A DNA stretch of 64,000 nt from [Phialemoniopsis] sp. UDSM-2020 (GCA_018873225.1 JAEILZ010000007.1:806001-870000); one strand, 5' to 3'. Counted from the stretch's first letter, positions 36,902 to 47,856 are shown. The notes: generated from the letters alone by a model not told the origin. Translations and numbers: made by a program.

Positions 36902-38604
36902 ATGATGCTACCCCAACACGCAGTTGTTGTTGCGGGCCTGACATCTGCCGTCACCGCCTCTTGCAACAGCACTGTCCCAGGTCACAACAGCACTGTCGAA
37001 GCTTGCAGCGTTAGTTCCTCTGACTTCTCTTCTACAACCACATCTTACTTTGAAAGCATCTCCATCCAAGGAAGAAAGGAAAGAGAAGGTGAAAATGGAG
37101 TCTGTGTTCGTCAGTGAAGCTCACAAGCAACAGTACAGGGCCCTCGTGTCAGCCGGCCTGGAGAGCATCTTGCTCAGCCCGAACCAGAAGGCCTACGAAC
37201 AAAGCGTCGACTCTTACTACTCCGATGTCAACAAGATCCGACCGTGGTACATTGTGCAGCCCACAACCGCCGAGCATGTCTCAGCTGCAGTGAAGGCACT
37301 GAACAGCTGCCCCAATGCGAACTTTGCTGTCCGTGGTGGCGGGCATATCACCGTGGCTGGCGCGAACAACATCCAGGACGGTGTCACCATCGACTTGAGC
37401 AACATGAACTCCACCGTCGTGAAGGACAGGGATGCCAAGATCGGCTCCATCGGCCCAGGCGCGAGATGGCAAGACGTGTATACCGACCTCGATGCCGACG
37501 ATCTCGCTGCCATCGGCGGCCGCGACGGTAACGTCGGTGTTGCTGGTTTCCTCTTGGGTGGTGGCAACAGCTACTACTCCGCCCGAGTTGGCTTCGCTTG
37601 CGATAACGTGGTGAACTACCAAGTCGTTCTGGCTGATGGAACCATCACCGATGCCAATGCCACCTCGAACCCGGACCTCTTCCATGCGCTGAAGGGCGGC
37701 ATGGGCAACTTGGGCATTGTCACTCGCTTCGACGTGAACCTTGTTGAGACCAAGGGTATCTGGGGTGGCGCTGTGGTGTGGCCCTCTCTGGTCAGCGACG
37801 ACCTTGTGCGGGCCTTTACCGACTTTACTTCCAACGCCAAGGACAACACTAATGCCCACTTCGTCGGGATGTGGTCGTGGATGCAGGCGACCGGTCTCGC
37901 TACTATGGGCATTGTCGCAGACATGGACGGCAATGCTTTCCCGCCCGCTTTCAATGGTCTTCTCAGTGTCATTCCCAATGTTCCCGTTCTTGCACCCACC
38001 AGATTGGCAAGCATGGCCGCTACTTTGAAGCTACCTCCTGGTGACTAGTAAGTTCAAACAGCTCATTCTTTCGCCAGCGGAGGGTGCTGACCGGTGGAAC
38101 TTAAGCGCAACCTGGTTCACTCAGACTTACAAGAACGACGTTCGCGTTTCGCTAAAGGCCACTCAGCTGCACGCGGATCTCGTCGACTACGTCAAGACCC
38201 TGGTCCCCAGCGGCGACTTCATGACCCAGTGCGTGCTCCAGCCACTGCCCCTTGTCGTCCTGGAGGAGTCGGCCAAGCGTGGCGGAAACATTCTCGGCCT
38301 GGACACCCTCGCCGAGGACGCTGTGCTGCTCCTCCTCACTGTCGAGGTGAAGACTGCAGAGCTGCGCGAAACCATCTACCCCAAGCTCAAGGCAATGAAC
38401 GACGAGATCGCGGCGTACGCGCAGTCTCTGGGTGCCGATCTGCCCTTCCAGTATGGCAACTACGCTGATTCCAGCCAGGACCCTCTCAAGTCTTACGGCG
38501 AGGCCAATGTGAAGCTCCTGCGTGATGTCGCCGCCAAGTACGACCCAATCGGCGTCTTCCAGACCAAGGTTCCTGGCGGCTTCAAGATCTCCAAGGTTGC
38601 CTAG
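36902..38604 (+). CDS. Secreted FAD-linked oxidoreductase (BBE-like, PCMH-type FAD domain), about 527 aa
   Basis: Preferred exons are 36902-37009, 37071-38047 and 38106-38604. Exon 1 carries a signal peptide (MMLPQHAVVVAGLTSAVTAS). Exon 2 carries the FAD domain: IRPWYIVQPTTAEHVSAAVKAL, FAVRGGGHITVAGANN with the His expected to bind FAD covalently, and GVAGFLLGGGNSYYSARVGFACDNV. The ALKGGMGNLGIVTRF segment follows. Exon 3 ends with the BBE C-terminal motif YGEANVKLLRDVAAKYDPIGVFQTKVPGGF. The second Cys used for bicovalent FAD is absent (GGRDGNVG), so one covalent link is expected. Intron 2 (GTAAGT donor at 38048, GCTGAC branch, TTAAG acceptor at 38105) yields GDYATWFTQTYKND; without it there is an in-frame TAG. 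The first junction is less certain. Likely role: extracellular oxidation of a sugar or alcohol with release of H2O2. Confidence 0.82.
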
Positions 38605-39021
38605 TTGTAACACGTCTCACTACTGGTCTACAAAGGCTAAACATCACGGCAACAGTTCTTTAGCTTAATGACAAGTTCGCCTTTGCAAAGCAATATTCCA
38701 GCCACCAATTATCCATTTGTCGACCACCTGGCCCGGCTTGTGATTCCATATGAGAGTAGTTGTAACGATCGAAGCTGCAATGTTTATCTTCTGCTAAAAA
38801 CAGTAGCTTGGCCGACCACTTAACAAGATGACATCAGCTTCGAGCCTCGACATCTTTGCAGAGCGGTGTAGGGCTGCCTAACACCATAGCGGTGGTGCTC
38901 ACTTTCGTCCTTAAAACGTTTACACCTTCAGAAACTTCCTTGTATAGCTGCAGAAGTTTCCTAGCTACCTAGTTAGGATCTTACACCTTAAGGGATCAAG
39001 CTGCACCCTATTTCAGCATTC
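38605..39021. other. Intergenic, 417 bp
   Basis: Lies between two convergent genes. Nothing recognised. Confidence 0.5.
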
Positions 39022-40089
39022 CTAAAACCTCTTGACAAACGCTGCCTCCCTATCCCACATAGTCTTCCCCTGGACGCTCCCAGGCATCCCGTCAAAGCCA
39101 TGATGAGACTCGGGGTAGATGAAGAACTCGACGCTGACACCTGCCTCCTCGAGACGTTGAGCGTACAGCTGGTCCTCGTCACGAAACAGATCGTAGTCAC
39201 CAACACCAATGTGAGCTGGCGGCAGCCGACTCAAATCCTTCGCCCTGGCCGGAGCCGCATAACAGGGTGTATTATCATCCGTTCTCTCGTCTATTGCACG
39301 ATAGAGCTCAGCATTTTACAAATCATTCAGTAGATATCTTCGAAAGGCACACTTACTCTTGTCTAAGCCACCCATATACGTCTTCCAGCAAAGCTGATTG
39401 ATCTCATCAGCCCGCGACAACATCTTCCCGCGGTCCGAGCCGGGCTCTACAGCGCTCTGGTCGTCGAGGGCCGGGTAACGCAGTACTTGGGCCGCGATTG
39501 CCGGCTGCAGGTCACGGTCGCGAGCCATCAGCGAGACCGCGGCTGCGACCGTCGCACCGGCGCTCATCCCGGTGACGACGATCCGCGCGGGGTCAACGCG
39601 GAACCCCTCGGCGTGCTCCTGAAGCCACTGGACCGCCGCGTACGCGTCCCCGACCCCGGCGGGGAAGGGGTGCTCGGGGGCGATGCGCCACTGCGGCGCG
39701 AAGACCTGCGTGCCGCTGAGCTCTCCGAACGTGGCGATGAAGGCGCGGAAGACGTCTATGCTGCCTGCGATGAAGCCTCCGCCAAAGAAGAAGACGACTG
39801 CCCTGTTCGGTGCGGTAGTATCCGGCTGATCCGTCACAGCCTTGGGGATGAATCGCCGGACTTCGAGTTCGGTGCCGTCGGAGCGCGTTGCCCAGTGTTG
39901 CGACTCTTGCATGCCATCCGGCCATGGCAAAGCGCTGCCTGCTGCGACTGTGTTCCGTTCAAAGGATTCCCGTGTGGCTGATACCTCTGGGCTGAGGTCT
40001 TGCCTTCCGACGGCAGTGTCCAGACTTGTCATCTTTCTGGGTACGACTACGTCCGGTTGACGTGACTTTGTTGGCAGGAGAGCTGACAC
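39022..40089 (-). CDS. Alpha/beta hydrolase, HSL/esterase family, 333 aa, two exons
   Basis: Exons 40089-39357 and 39290-39022, with a 66-nt GT..AG intron (donor GTAAGT, acceptor CAATAG); the sum is 1002 nt. The catalytic Ser is in VTGMSAGATVAAA (G-x-S-x-G). The acid is probably in VGDYDLFRDEDQLYAQRL and the His in YPESHHGFDGM. PQWRIAPEHPFPAGVGDAYAAVQWLQEHA is the family signature after the oxyanion loop. The oxyanion motif itself is FFFGGGFIAGS, so the usual HGGG reads FGGG. The enzyme would hydrolyse carboxyl esters of small substrates in the cytosol; no signal peptide is seen. The start MSALLPTKSRQPDVV is the first in-frame ATG of the open frame. The oxidase and this gene are convergent. 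Confidence 0.88.
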
Positions 40090-40429
40090 TGTAGTGAATT
40101 GTTAGTTTGGAAAGAAGAGATCGCACGAGTTGCATGCGGGGTTTTGTAAAGAGGCGCGGAACTCCGCCATGCTTCTCCAGTTATCACAAGGATAATAAGC
40201 GACAGTATTCCCGAAGCAGTTGTTTAGTCTGTTGTGTATTATCGTCCCACGTAAGCTTCTACGAAGTAGTACATGCGCTCCCCCAAAGCCAGTCCCCTAT
40301 GCGCCAACCCCGGAGTAGTCCTTTTAATTAATAAACATTATGCGTGCTCCATAACGTCCTGGTATCCCACGTCTCGTGTATGCTATATATATTTCTTCCC
40401 AGCTCTGTGTGGCCTTCGGGCCAGCCGTC
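40090..40429. other. Intergenic, 340 bp
   Basis: Separates the hydrolase start from the 3' end of the C2H2 gene, both on the minus strand. Nothing recognised. Confidence 0.45.
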
Positions 40430-42061
40430 CTATGAGTATTGTGGTTTACTCCCTGTTGATGCGTAATATTGTTGGTGATGATGATGCACCGTCGTATCGA
40501 TATCCATGCACATCGTAACGTCCTGCCACTCCTGCGCTGCCCCTGTCCCGGCAGCACCCGCACCGCCGCTGCACATGTCCAGGTTGTACGAGTCGTCGAC
40601 CACGGTGCTCACCATACTACTCCAGTCGTTGAACGACATGTCGAGGCCCGAGAGTAGCGGGTCCGGGAAGTCGCAGCCGCTCAGGTAATTGGTTGTCGCC
40701 ACGTCGTCGGCCTTGATCAAGCTAATCGGCACCTCGAACAGCGACTCCTCCTGAATCGGGTGCAGCGCCTGCTGCAGCATGTCGCGGTCGGCGGCGGGCA
40801 CCTGCGGTACCGACACCGTCTGCCGCGTGGGGGCCGCCTGCACCCATTTGGACTGCGGCGTGCTCGGCAGCGACATGCGGCCCTTGGGCGCGGCCGTCTG
40901 GTGCTGCTCTTGCTGCTGGTACTGGTGCACGGCGGCCGGCGACGCCAGCACGATGGCTTGCGTGTACGCCAGCTCGGCCAGCTGCTCCGCGTCGCCGGAG
41001 AAGGGGTCGAAGAACTCGAGAAAGTCCTGCAACTTGCCGGGAGCCTCCTTCTCCAGGAACCCCTGCTCGCTGCCCGTCGTCGCCAGGTCCCAGCTAAACT
41101 GCGGCTGCTGCTCCCGCGGCAGGTCCCCGTGCCGCCGGCGCACGACCTCGCGCCACGCATCGTGCACGCCGGCCTGGTGCAGCAGGCCGTAGATGACCCT
41201 CGCGTGCGACCAGTGCGCGCGCGTCTTGCCGGACTCGTAGTGCAGGGCGACGTGCTCGAGGTACCTGTCCAGGCTCGGCAGGAGGGCGGCGCAGAAGCCG
41301 CAGCCCCAGGCGCGCTTGCGGCGGACGTAGCGCACGGCGCGGTCGGCGTGCGGGCAGGTGGTGCAGCCGTGGGCGGCGCGGTGGTGCTGGTTGAAGGTAT
41401 TGGCGCCCCAGAAGACGCGGTTGCAGTCCGGGCAGGGGTACTTCTTGTAGCGCTCGTGGAACTCGTCCATGTGGCGCTTCCAGTCGAACTTGCGCGCGAG
41501 CTTGGTGTCGCAGGCGGTGCACCAGTAGGCGCGCGTGCTGCCGGTCGTTGCGCCGGTGGCGTCCTTGCTGCTGGCCGAGGACTTGGATCTGGAGGTCTTG
41601 GCGGTGGAGGACTTGGATTTGGATGGCTGTCTGACGGTGGCGGGCTGCGGTTGTTGTGAGGGCGGCATGCTGTTGTGGTGGAAGCTCATTAGTTGCATGG
41701 AGGCGTGGGTCTGCTGTGCGTGGGCGTGTGGATGTGATGCGCCCATTGACGACTTGTGCTTCATTGCCAGAGGCATTGGGGGCAGGTCGCGATTCAGGCC
41801 TGCGTGCGGGAGTGCTGTGCAAAAGGTCAGAAGAGAACCATCGGTATCGCGAGCTGCCTGCGCTGTGCAGGAGCGATTGTCCTTACCTGGGACACCGGCG
41901 AGAGCTGGGTCGGGCACAGCTGGCGCCTGACTCTCCAACAGAGCTTGTAATAATGCCTCCCGGGATAGACCGCATGCCGTCAAAGCCTGGACGTGAAGAC
42001 GAGCAGCAGCGAGATTCTCAGCGGCGGCCGGGTCGACCGGCATGCCGTATTGCCCCGCCAT
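40430..42061 (-). CDS. C2H2 zinc-finger protein, 543 aa (519 aa if a 72-nt intron is spliced)
   Basis: The frame is open from ATG 42061 to the stop at 40430-40432. Two C2H2 fingers sit near residues 180-235: CTACDTKLARKFDWKRHMDEFH and CPDCNRVFWGANTFNQHHRAAH, both C-x2-C-x12-H-x4-H, followed by a Cys/His-rich CTTCPHAD..CGFCAALL segment. Before them is a low-complexity Ser/Lys/Thr/Gln region (SKSKSSTAKTSRSKSS). Gln/Pro-rich and acidic segments follow, ending with a His run (HHHHQQYY). This layout suggests a nuclear DNA-binding regulator with activation regions; targets are unknown. A perfect intron lies inside the open frame: donor GTAAGG at 41886, branch CTGAC, acceptor CACAG at 41815, 72 nt, phase preserved. 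So both spliced and unspliced messages would be translatable. Confidence 0.85.
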   Translation of the reverse strand: MAGQYGMPVDPAAAENLAAARLHVQALTACGLSREALLQALLESQAPAVPDPALAGVPGKDNRSCTAQAARDTDGSLLTFCTALPHAGLNRDLPPMPLAMKHKSSMGASHPHAHAQQTHASMQLMSFHHNSMPPSQQPQPATVRQPSKSKSSTAKTSRSKSSASSKDATGATTGSTRAYWCTACDTKLARKFDWKRHMDEFHERYKKYPCPDCNRVFWGANTFNQHHRAAHGCTTCPHADRAVRYVRRKRAWGCGFCAALLPSLDRYLEHVALHYESGKTRAHWSHARVIYGLLHQAGVHDAWREVVRRRHGDLPREQQPQFSWDLATTGSEQGFLEKEAPGKLQDFLEFFDPFSGDAEQLAELAYTQAIVLASPAAVHQYQQQEQHQTAAPKGRMSLPSTPQSKWVQAAPTRQTVSVPQVPAADRDMLQQALHPIQEESLFEVPISLIKADDVATTNYLSGCDFPDPLLSGLDMSFNDWSSMVSTVVDDSYNLDMCSGGAGAAGTGAAQEWQDVTMCMDIDTTVHHHHQQYYASTGSKPQYS

Positions 42062-44603
42062 GGAGCGGATGGAGCGTGGGTAACGAGCGTGGACGAGTAG
42101 TACTCTCGATCGAAGATTGAACGAAGACGGATTGTGTCCGGAGCACTGTTGTCGTCGTCGCTTTCAAAGCGTGGTCGCGACCCCTATTGACGATGTGTAC
42201 GCTCTCCCTTTGTGTGCCGCAGACGGAGAAACGCCAATCCGCTACACTACGGCGATGATATGATGATGTTTCCAAACCGAACAAGCTTTCTACGAAGTAC
42301 GTGCAAATTGGATTAAAGGAGTAAAGCAGGTACGGGTGCATGCGCGACAAGGAGAAACGCGTGCGACTAATTCCACGGGCCGTCCCAGGAAGTCCAGATG
42401 GTTCGAGGAAAGGTCGCAAAAGGTCTCGAGATACACCTTACCAGGTTCAGCAAACATCCCAAGGGTAATAATATACAGACCGCACTAGCCAAACACCGTC
42501 ATCACATAACTAACCGGGGGGCCACCTTGCTCGGGACCATTCCACCAACGGCGAGCCGCAAAGCAAAAGGACGAAACAGAACAGCACATTGACTGCTCTC
42601 GCTCGACGAACAGCCAGCTAGCAAACGGGCAAACAGGCAGATTTGGGCGCGCCCCAAGCTTCTGCAGCCAGCTTGCCAGTGAGCGGGAGCTAAACCGTGG
42701 CGTGGACATGGTGTTGGGCCACCTGAAACGAGGCCAGGGGTTCGTGCAGCGGCCACCCTGCGGGGCGAGCAGTGATGTTTCGAAACGGGCCAGGGCGCCC
42801 CTGTCGCGTGCGGCCAATCGCAGCACCAGTGTCAAGTGCAGACGTTTCCCGAAGCGGGATCGGGCGCCCGCTAATGCGAGTGTGCTCTTGATGTTTCGCA
42901 CCTGATGGTGTGCTCTTTGCTGTCGACATGGGGGGAGCAAGCTGGATGTTCAGTCCAGGTAAGGTTTGGTCACCCATGGATCACCAGGCGATCCTGGGTA
43001 GCACATCCCAGAGCCGATCGGTCCCTTCATTATCACCATGGCCTGCTTGGAGAGCTTCGCAGTAGGGCGACTCTGGGTGCGAAGTAAGGGGTTGCCAACG
43101 GCGTGGTCGGCACACGGTTTCGGGGCATTTTGCTTCCCCTTTGCCCCCCAGCTTCTGCAGTCCGAGGAATGGAAGGTTGGGCTGGGCTGCTCAAAGACGC
43201 TTCTCGAATGAAGGAGCCGAGAGGGATGAAGGAAGTTGTCATTCGACGATGACATTGGACCGTTTCCACCGATTGGTGAACTGAGATCTCTAGGCTGCTT
43301 CGACTGTACCCACATGCATTCGTTACAGGCTGCCAGGCTGAAGTTCTCGCCCTGAAACAAATCGCCGCATTCCACTTGGGTTTTCCCTGTCCAGAGTGAC
43401 CAAACACAACAGAGAGAGCATACGCTGTCAATCACCTCGCAGGAACACGTTCCTCTGAAAGAAAGGGAAACACCTCTCTCGTCCGAATGAGAATGAGCAA
43501 GGTTTCCCGGCCTTGTGCACCCTGAACATCGTATAAACAATAAGATTAAGGACGAGTGTGTGACCAGGGTCGAAGGGGTGCTCGGGCCTTGGATCCCACC
43601 ATCCTGTCGCCCACTTCAGCTCCAGACCGCGCTCTCTTTACCAACCCCCTCGTCGCCATGTGTCGCGCCAGATGGGATGCTACAATGGTCTATGCGTGCG
43701 CCCCGTTTCTTCCGATCGCGTGTGGTATTATGACGAGTGTAAATTGTCAATTGAGTTCCTTCGGGGGCATTTAAACACATGGATCGTCTGCTAAGAATGG
43801 AGTGCCATATGGCGATCTTGTCGACTCTGGTTGGAAGCGGTGGGTGCACGGCGCATCATGCATCGGCACGACGGCAGTTCTAGCACAGGTTGATTCGTAC
43901 AACAAATGAACGGCCTTAAATTCTCTACTGTGGTGTTCAGCGTACTGCCGTTTGCGCCAGTCAGTTGGAAAGCAGCCTCGAAGAGCGCGTTTGACTAACT
44001 GGGGCATCTACTCAAGCTTGAATTTTTAACTCCGGGGCGAAAAATTGGCAGCACAGCACTTCAGCGCTCTCTCACAGCGCCCCAGGCCCGAGTCCGGCCT
44101 CTGTACGTGGCGCCAGCCGATACCATCCAGGTCGACCAACGGTGGTGACAATTTATCACCGTCCATGGGATATGAGTAGTACACCAGAGCAAGCCAGTCT
44201 TGTATCCGTCCATGAATAGCGATGTCTCCATGCGGCTCGGCTCAGTGATCCTTTTTAAGGTCCTCGGTAGCCCTTCGGTGGCTTTTTGCAGGTTAGCTGC
44301 GGCTGTGTAGAGGCTCATGATGGCCGACCGCCATGCCGCGCCGCATTCGAACGCCTTGTCCACAGGAAAGCATACCATTTTGCGCGGCACAGCAGTAGGT
44401 GAATTGATGATTAACGATCACGGCGCAGCAAGTGGTGAATCGAATCGCTGCCTAATATGCAGGTCTGCTCGATGTCGCAAAAGCAAAAGTTCGTCTTCAC
44501 TGTAAATAAATTGTGATGTCCCATTTCAAGTCCAACAGCGCGGAAAGTCACTATCCAACGTAGGCATCGCCGAATAAGAAAGCACTCTACAGAGGCATTG
44601 ACA
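42062..44603. other. Long intergenic region, 2.5 kb
   Basis: Lies between the divergent C2H2 gene and the small membrane protein gene. It holds open frames of up to 196 codons on the minus strand (42950-43540), but none has recognisable motifs, introns or codon bias. It may hold a long leader and control region of the C2H2 gene. No RNA gene was identified. Confidence 0.4.
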
Positions 44604-45044
44604 ATGGTGGACTTCTTCAGCGTCATCTTCCCTCTCATCCTCTACTGCCTGGTCGGCTTTCTGGCCACAGCTCTGCTTGTCGGCTCCGGGTGGCTCAAGC
44701 CTCCCTATGCCTTCCTCAAGGACGGCTGCCTGGTAGCCTTGATGTCTCTCTATTACATCATGCCAATGGCCACTTGGCCGTTGGTTGTGTTCCTCGTTCT
44801 CCCTCTTGTGTCGCTATACCGCCACCTCGAGGCAAACGGAGCCGGCTTTAGCTCGATGGAAACATGTTGCGGGATCAGATTCAAACCCAAGAGGGAGCTA
44901 CTGCCGCAGGAGGATGTCGAGCTGGCAGAGACTAGCTGGGATGGCCTCAATACGGCCATGTACAATCCACCGCCGTACTCGGGCGAAGACGAAGATGTCG
45001 TTGTGGACGGAAGGGGCAAGGTGTCACCTACAGAGAGCAAATGA
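44604..45044 (+). CDS. Small hypothetical membrane protein with a PPxY motif, 146 aa
   Basis: Single exon from ATG 44604 to the stop at 45042-45044. Two hydrophobic stretches are visible: residues about 4-28 (FFSVIFPLILYCLVGFLATALLVG) and about 42-72 (LVALMSLYYIMPMATWPLVVFLVLPLV, possibly two helices). A hydrophilic tail of about 70 residues follows with a CCGIRFKPKREL segment (the Cys pair near the membrane could be palmitoylated) and YNPPPYSGEDED, a PPxY motif followed by acidic residues. PPxY motifs are bound by WW domains of Nedd4/Rsp5-type ubiquitin ligases and their adaptors, so regulated trafficking is possible. I do not recognise the family. Gene-like composition and the CT-rich start context support it being real. 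Confidence 0.6.
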   Translation: MVDFFSVIFPLILYCLVGFLATALLVGSGWLKPPYAFLKDGCLVALMSLYYIMPMATWPLVVFLVLPLVSLYRHLEANGAGFSSMETCCGIRFKPKRELLPQEDVELAETSWDGLNTAMYNPPPYSGEDEDVVVDGRGKVSPTESK

Positions 45045-45288
45045 CCTGATGAGAGAATGGCCGAAGGCTTGTCGACTGAAACATGGCCCACGACGGAACG
45101 GTCGGTTTGATGTGCTTGGGTTAAGTGTATAAGCGCACGAGGGCCTTACAACAGCATCTTCTCGGGGGAATATCACAATGTTTGAGGCACTTAGCATTAA
45201 TAGCGACTCTTATGACAGTATTTCTCGGTATGCGATTCATCATTATCTAGCGAATATCTAAAAGCCATTCTTGCCACGAGTTGGTAGT

Positions 45289-46049
45289 CTAGCAATACGG
45301 CAGGGCTGGGTTGGAGCAGCTGCCTGGGATAAACTTCTGCGGTGTCTTGCCGACATCAGGCTGGTAGATCTGCGCAGAAGGGTCCAAGATGTGATCAATG
45401 ATGTGAACGATACCCTGTCAAGAATGTTAGCTTGGCCCAGATCAAGTTAGCAGACAATGACCACTGACATTAGCGACCGCAATATCCGCCTCCGTCACAG
45501 CCGAGACGCCGTTCAGCATGAGCGTGTCCCCGACCACCTGCGTCCCGATGTACAGGAACGTACCCGTCTGGATGCGCGTGGACGTCGCGTTGAAGTCGGC
45601 CTTCTTGAGGTTGCTGTTGGGCACGTAGTGGTGCTGCACTAGGTCGCCCAGCCACCACTTGCCCTTGGGCGTGCTGGCGAAAGTCGAGAAGTAGGCGCCC
45701 GTGTTGTTGAAGGCCTTGTCGGACGGCGCGAAGAAGGTAAAGTTCCACGACGTCGGGGTGTCGAACGCGGCGGCGAAGCCTGGAGATAAAGTCAGGAAGA
45801 GCTCGATCGGGTTGTTAGGAAAGATCATCTAGGATCCGTACCAGCGGCCTGGTCAAGCACTCGGCCGAGAGTCGACAGGTCGCCCCGAGACTTGACAAAG
45901 TCTAGCAGAGTCGGCGCGGCACCGTCCTTCTTAGGCAGGACGTATGTGTTGTTGGGCGTCGGGGCATAGCTCAGCAATTGGCGGTCGACAACCGAGCAGA
46001 GTCCCGTCGCAGCTGCGCACGCGACCAGAAACAAGCTTCCAAACTTCAT
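45289..46049 (-). CDS. Secreted fasciclin (FAS1) domain protein, 214 aa, three exons
   Basis: Exons 46049-45842, 45779-45469 and 45414-45289, with GT..AG introns of 62 and 54 nt; the sum is 645 nt. The start MKFGSLFLVACAAATGLCS is a signal peptide; an upstream in-frame ATG would hide it. One FAS1 domain covers most of the protein: TLLDFVKSRGDLSTLGRVLDQA, FDTPTSWNFTFFAPSDKAFNNTG (the H1 motif T-F-F-A-P-S-D-x-A-F), LVQHHYVPNS, and NGIVHIIDHILDP (the H2 motif with G-x-V-H-x-I-D-x-x-L), which only forms when the last intron is removed. There is no GPI tail, so a soluble secreted or wall-associated protein is expected. FAS1 proteins mediate adhesion or matrix contacts. The divergent neighbour is the GH27 alpha-galactosidase. 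Confidence 0.9.
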
Positions 46050-46505
46050 GTTGGGCTGTGGTATTGGATCCGGGAATCTGGAACAACAGGTCGACGACGG
46101 TGACCCAAACAGCAGACAGCGGAATGCATGTGCCACACTTGAGTCTTGTAGCTCACGAAGACTTCACGTGAAAAGATCAAGCGAGATAATTTCCCCTCCC
46201 ATGCATGACCCAATTCTGCATGGAGGGCAGCCGAACAATGCGCCGAAATGACCACTGGGGCTTCTCCGCACGGTTGGAGCTAAGTCGGGGCCCCGGACCC
46301 CGCACGCTGCCGGCGGCCGGCGCATGTCCCGGAGACACCACAACCAACCCCTGCCTGTGGAGATTGCGTCCGGAGCAGGGTGTCATCGCTCCTCTGAGCC
46401 CCTCACCGACTGCAAGCGTGCCTTTGCATATCAACCAGCTGGGCCAGTGTCACACACCTAGATGCCCGCATGAGTGCACCACCGCCTCGCTCTCAAGTCC
46501 TTGAC
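46050..46505. other. Divergent promoter region, 456 bp
   Basis: Shared by the fasciclin and alpha-galactosidase genes. It contains a GC-rich core around 46285-46335 and three hexamers that fit SYGGRG (CreA/CRE1-type) at 46329-46334, 46357-46362 and 46370-46375. Confidence 0.45.
46329..46375 (+). promoter_or_regulatory. Possible CreA/CRE1 repressor site cluster
   Basis: CCGGAG (46329-46334), GTGGAG (46357-46362) and CCGGAG (46370-46375) match the 5'-SYGGRG-3' consensus for carbon catabolite repression, 131-177 nt before the alpha-galactosidase ATG. The motif is short, so chance matches are common; spacing is the only extra support. Confidence 0.3.
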
Positions 46506-47856
46506 ATGATGTTATCCCTCACGCTCCTCCTTGCGCTGCCCGCATGGGCGCAGGCTTTGGCCACCAAGCCTCAGATGGGTGCGTACAATGTGGCTTGATG
46601 AGCGCAAAGACATGCATGGCTGACCTAGCTCACCAGGATGGAACTCGTGGAATACCTTCAAGAACAACATCAACCAGACCGTCATCGAGGACGCCGCGCA
46701 CGTCCTCGCCACAAAGGGCCTGGCCGAGGTCGGCTACAACTACGTCCTCATCGACGACGGCTGGCAAGAGGCGACGCGCGATGCCCAGGGCCGGCAGCAC
46801 GCCAACGTGTCGCGCTTCCCGGACGGCATCGCCACGCTGGCTGACCACGTCCACGGCCTGGGCCTCAAGCTCGGCATCTACAGCGACGCCGGCGTCTACG
46901 ACTGCGCCTTCTACCCGGGCAGCTACGGCTACGAGGAGCTCGACGCCGCGACCTACGCCGCATGGGGCATCGACTACCTCAAGTACGACAACTGCGGCGG
47001 CTTCCACGCCAACACGGCGCCCGTGCAGGAGCGCTTCCTGCGCATGGCGCACGCGCTGAAGGCGACGGGCCGCGACATCTTTTACTCCATGTGCGAGTGG
47101 GGACACCAGTTCCCCTGGTACTGGGCTGATCAGTTTGGCGACTCGTACCGCATGTCGGGCGACATCCACGCGTCGTTTGGGACGGACAAGGCGGGCGTGT
47201 GCACGTCGGCGTATTGTCTCAACACGGGGTATGCGGGGGTCAGCGTGTTGACTATGATTCGCAAGATGCGTGAGCTGTCGAGGTTCCAGAAGCCTGGGTC
47301 GTGGGGTAAGTCAAGCCTTCAGTCGGAGCAAGTGGGTATGGAAGTGTGATGGGCTGACATTTGGTGAAAAGCGGACATGGACATGCTCGAGATCGGCACC
47401 AACTCAATGAACGAGTACGAGGAGCAGACGCACATGGCCTTTTGGGCGGCACTCAAGTCGCCCCTCATCATCGGCGCCGACATGACCAAGCTTAGCGACT
47501 CGTCGCTTTCTATCCTGCGCAACAAGGAGATCATCGCTATTTCCCAAGATGACGCAGGTGTGGCCGTGGACTACCTGCCGGACCTCTCGGTCGAGGGGAA
47601 GGTGCAGGTCTGGGCCGGGCCGCTGAGCTCGGGTTCATCACGTCACGTCATTCTCGCGCTCAACGAGGGGGCCGCGCCTGCCAACATCTCCATTCCAGTA
47701 GGAAAGATCCCCGGCCTGTCTGGATGCAAGGGCCAGGGCAAGTACAACGTGAGAGACGTCTTTAACGGCAAGGACTTGGGCAAGCTGGGCAAGCGCATTG
47801 ACCTGGGCGCCGTGGAGGTCCATCAGACGCGCGTTCTTGTCTTGTCCGAGAGCTGA
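46506..47856 (+). CDS. Secreted GH27 alpha-galactosidase, 408 aa, three exons
   Basis: Exons 46506-46578, 46637-47305 and 47372-47856, with GT..AG introns of 58 and 66 nt; the sum is 1227 nt. ATG 46506 (MMLSLTLLLALPAWAQA) gives a clean signal peptide; an in-frame ATG at 46470 would add 12 polar residues. GH27 marks in order are KPQMGWNSWNTF (created by splicing), NYVLIDDGWQ, LGIYSDAGVYDC, DYLKYDNCGG with the nucleophile Asp in KYDNC, SYRMSGDI with the likely acid/base Asp, the spliced GSWADMDMLEIGTN, and KSPLIIGADMTKL. A short beta-sandwich C-terminal domain follows. The enzyme releases terminal alpha-1,6-galactose from galacto-oligosaccharides, galactomannan and similar plant glycans outside the cell. 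No carbohydrate-binding module is present. Confidence 0.95.

Noticed and set aside
38041..38077. Alternative 37-nt intron (GTGACT..CCAG) in the FAD oxidase gene
   Set aside because: It keeps frame but is unusually short and lacks a branch site; the 58-nt GTAAGT..GCTGAC..TTAAG intron is a better match.
36902..38604. Reading the FAD oxidase as a pseudogene because of TAG at 38046-38048
   Set aside because: The stop overlaps a consensus splice donor, and splicing restores both frame and family motifs.
40760..41659. 299-codon plus-strand open frame opposite the C2H2 gene
   Set aside because: Val/Gly/Ala/Arg-rich composition typical of the antisense of a GC-rich coding sequence; the opposite strand has clear zinc fingers.
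42950..43540. 196-codon minus-strand open frame upstream of the C2H2 gene
   Set aside because: No domain, signal peptide or codon bias; the composition is that of random open sequence.
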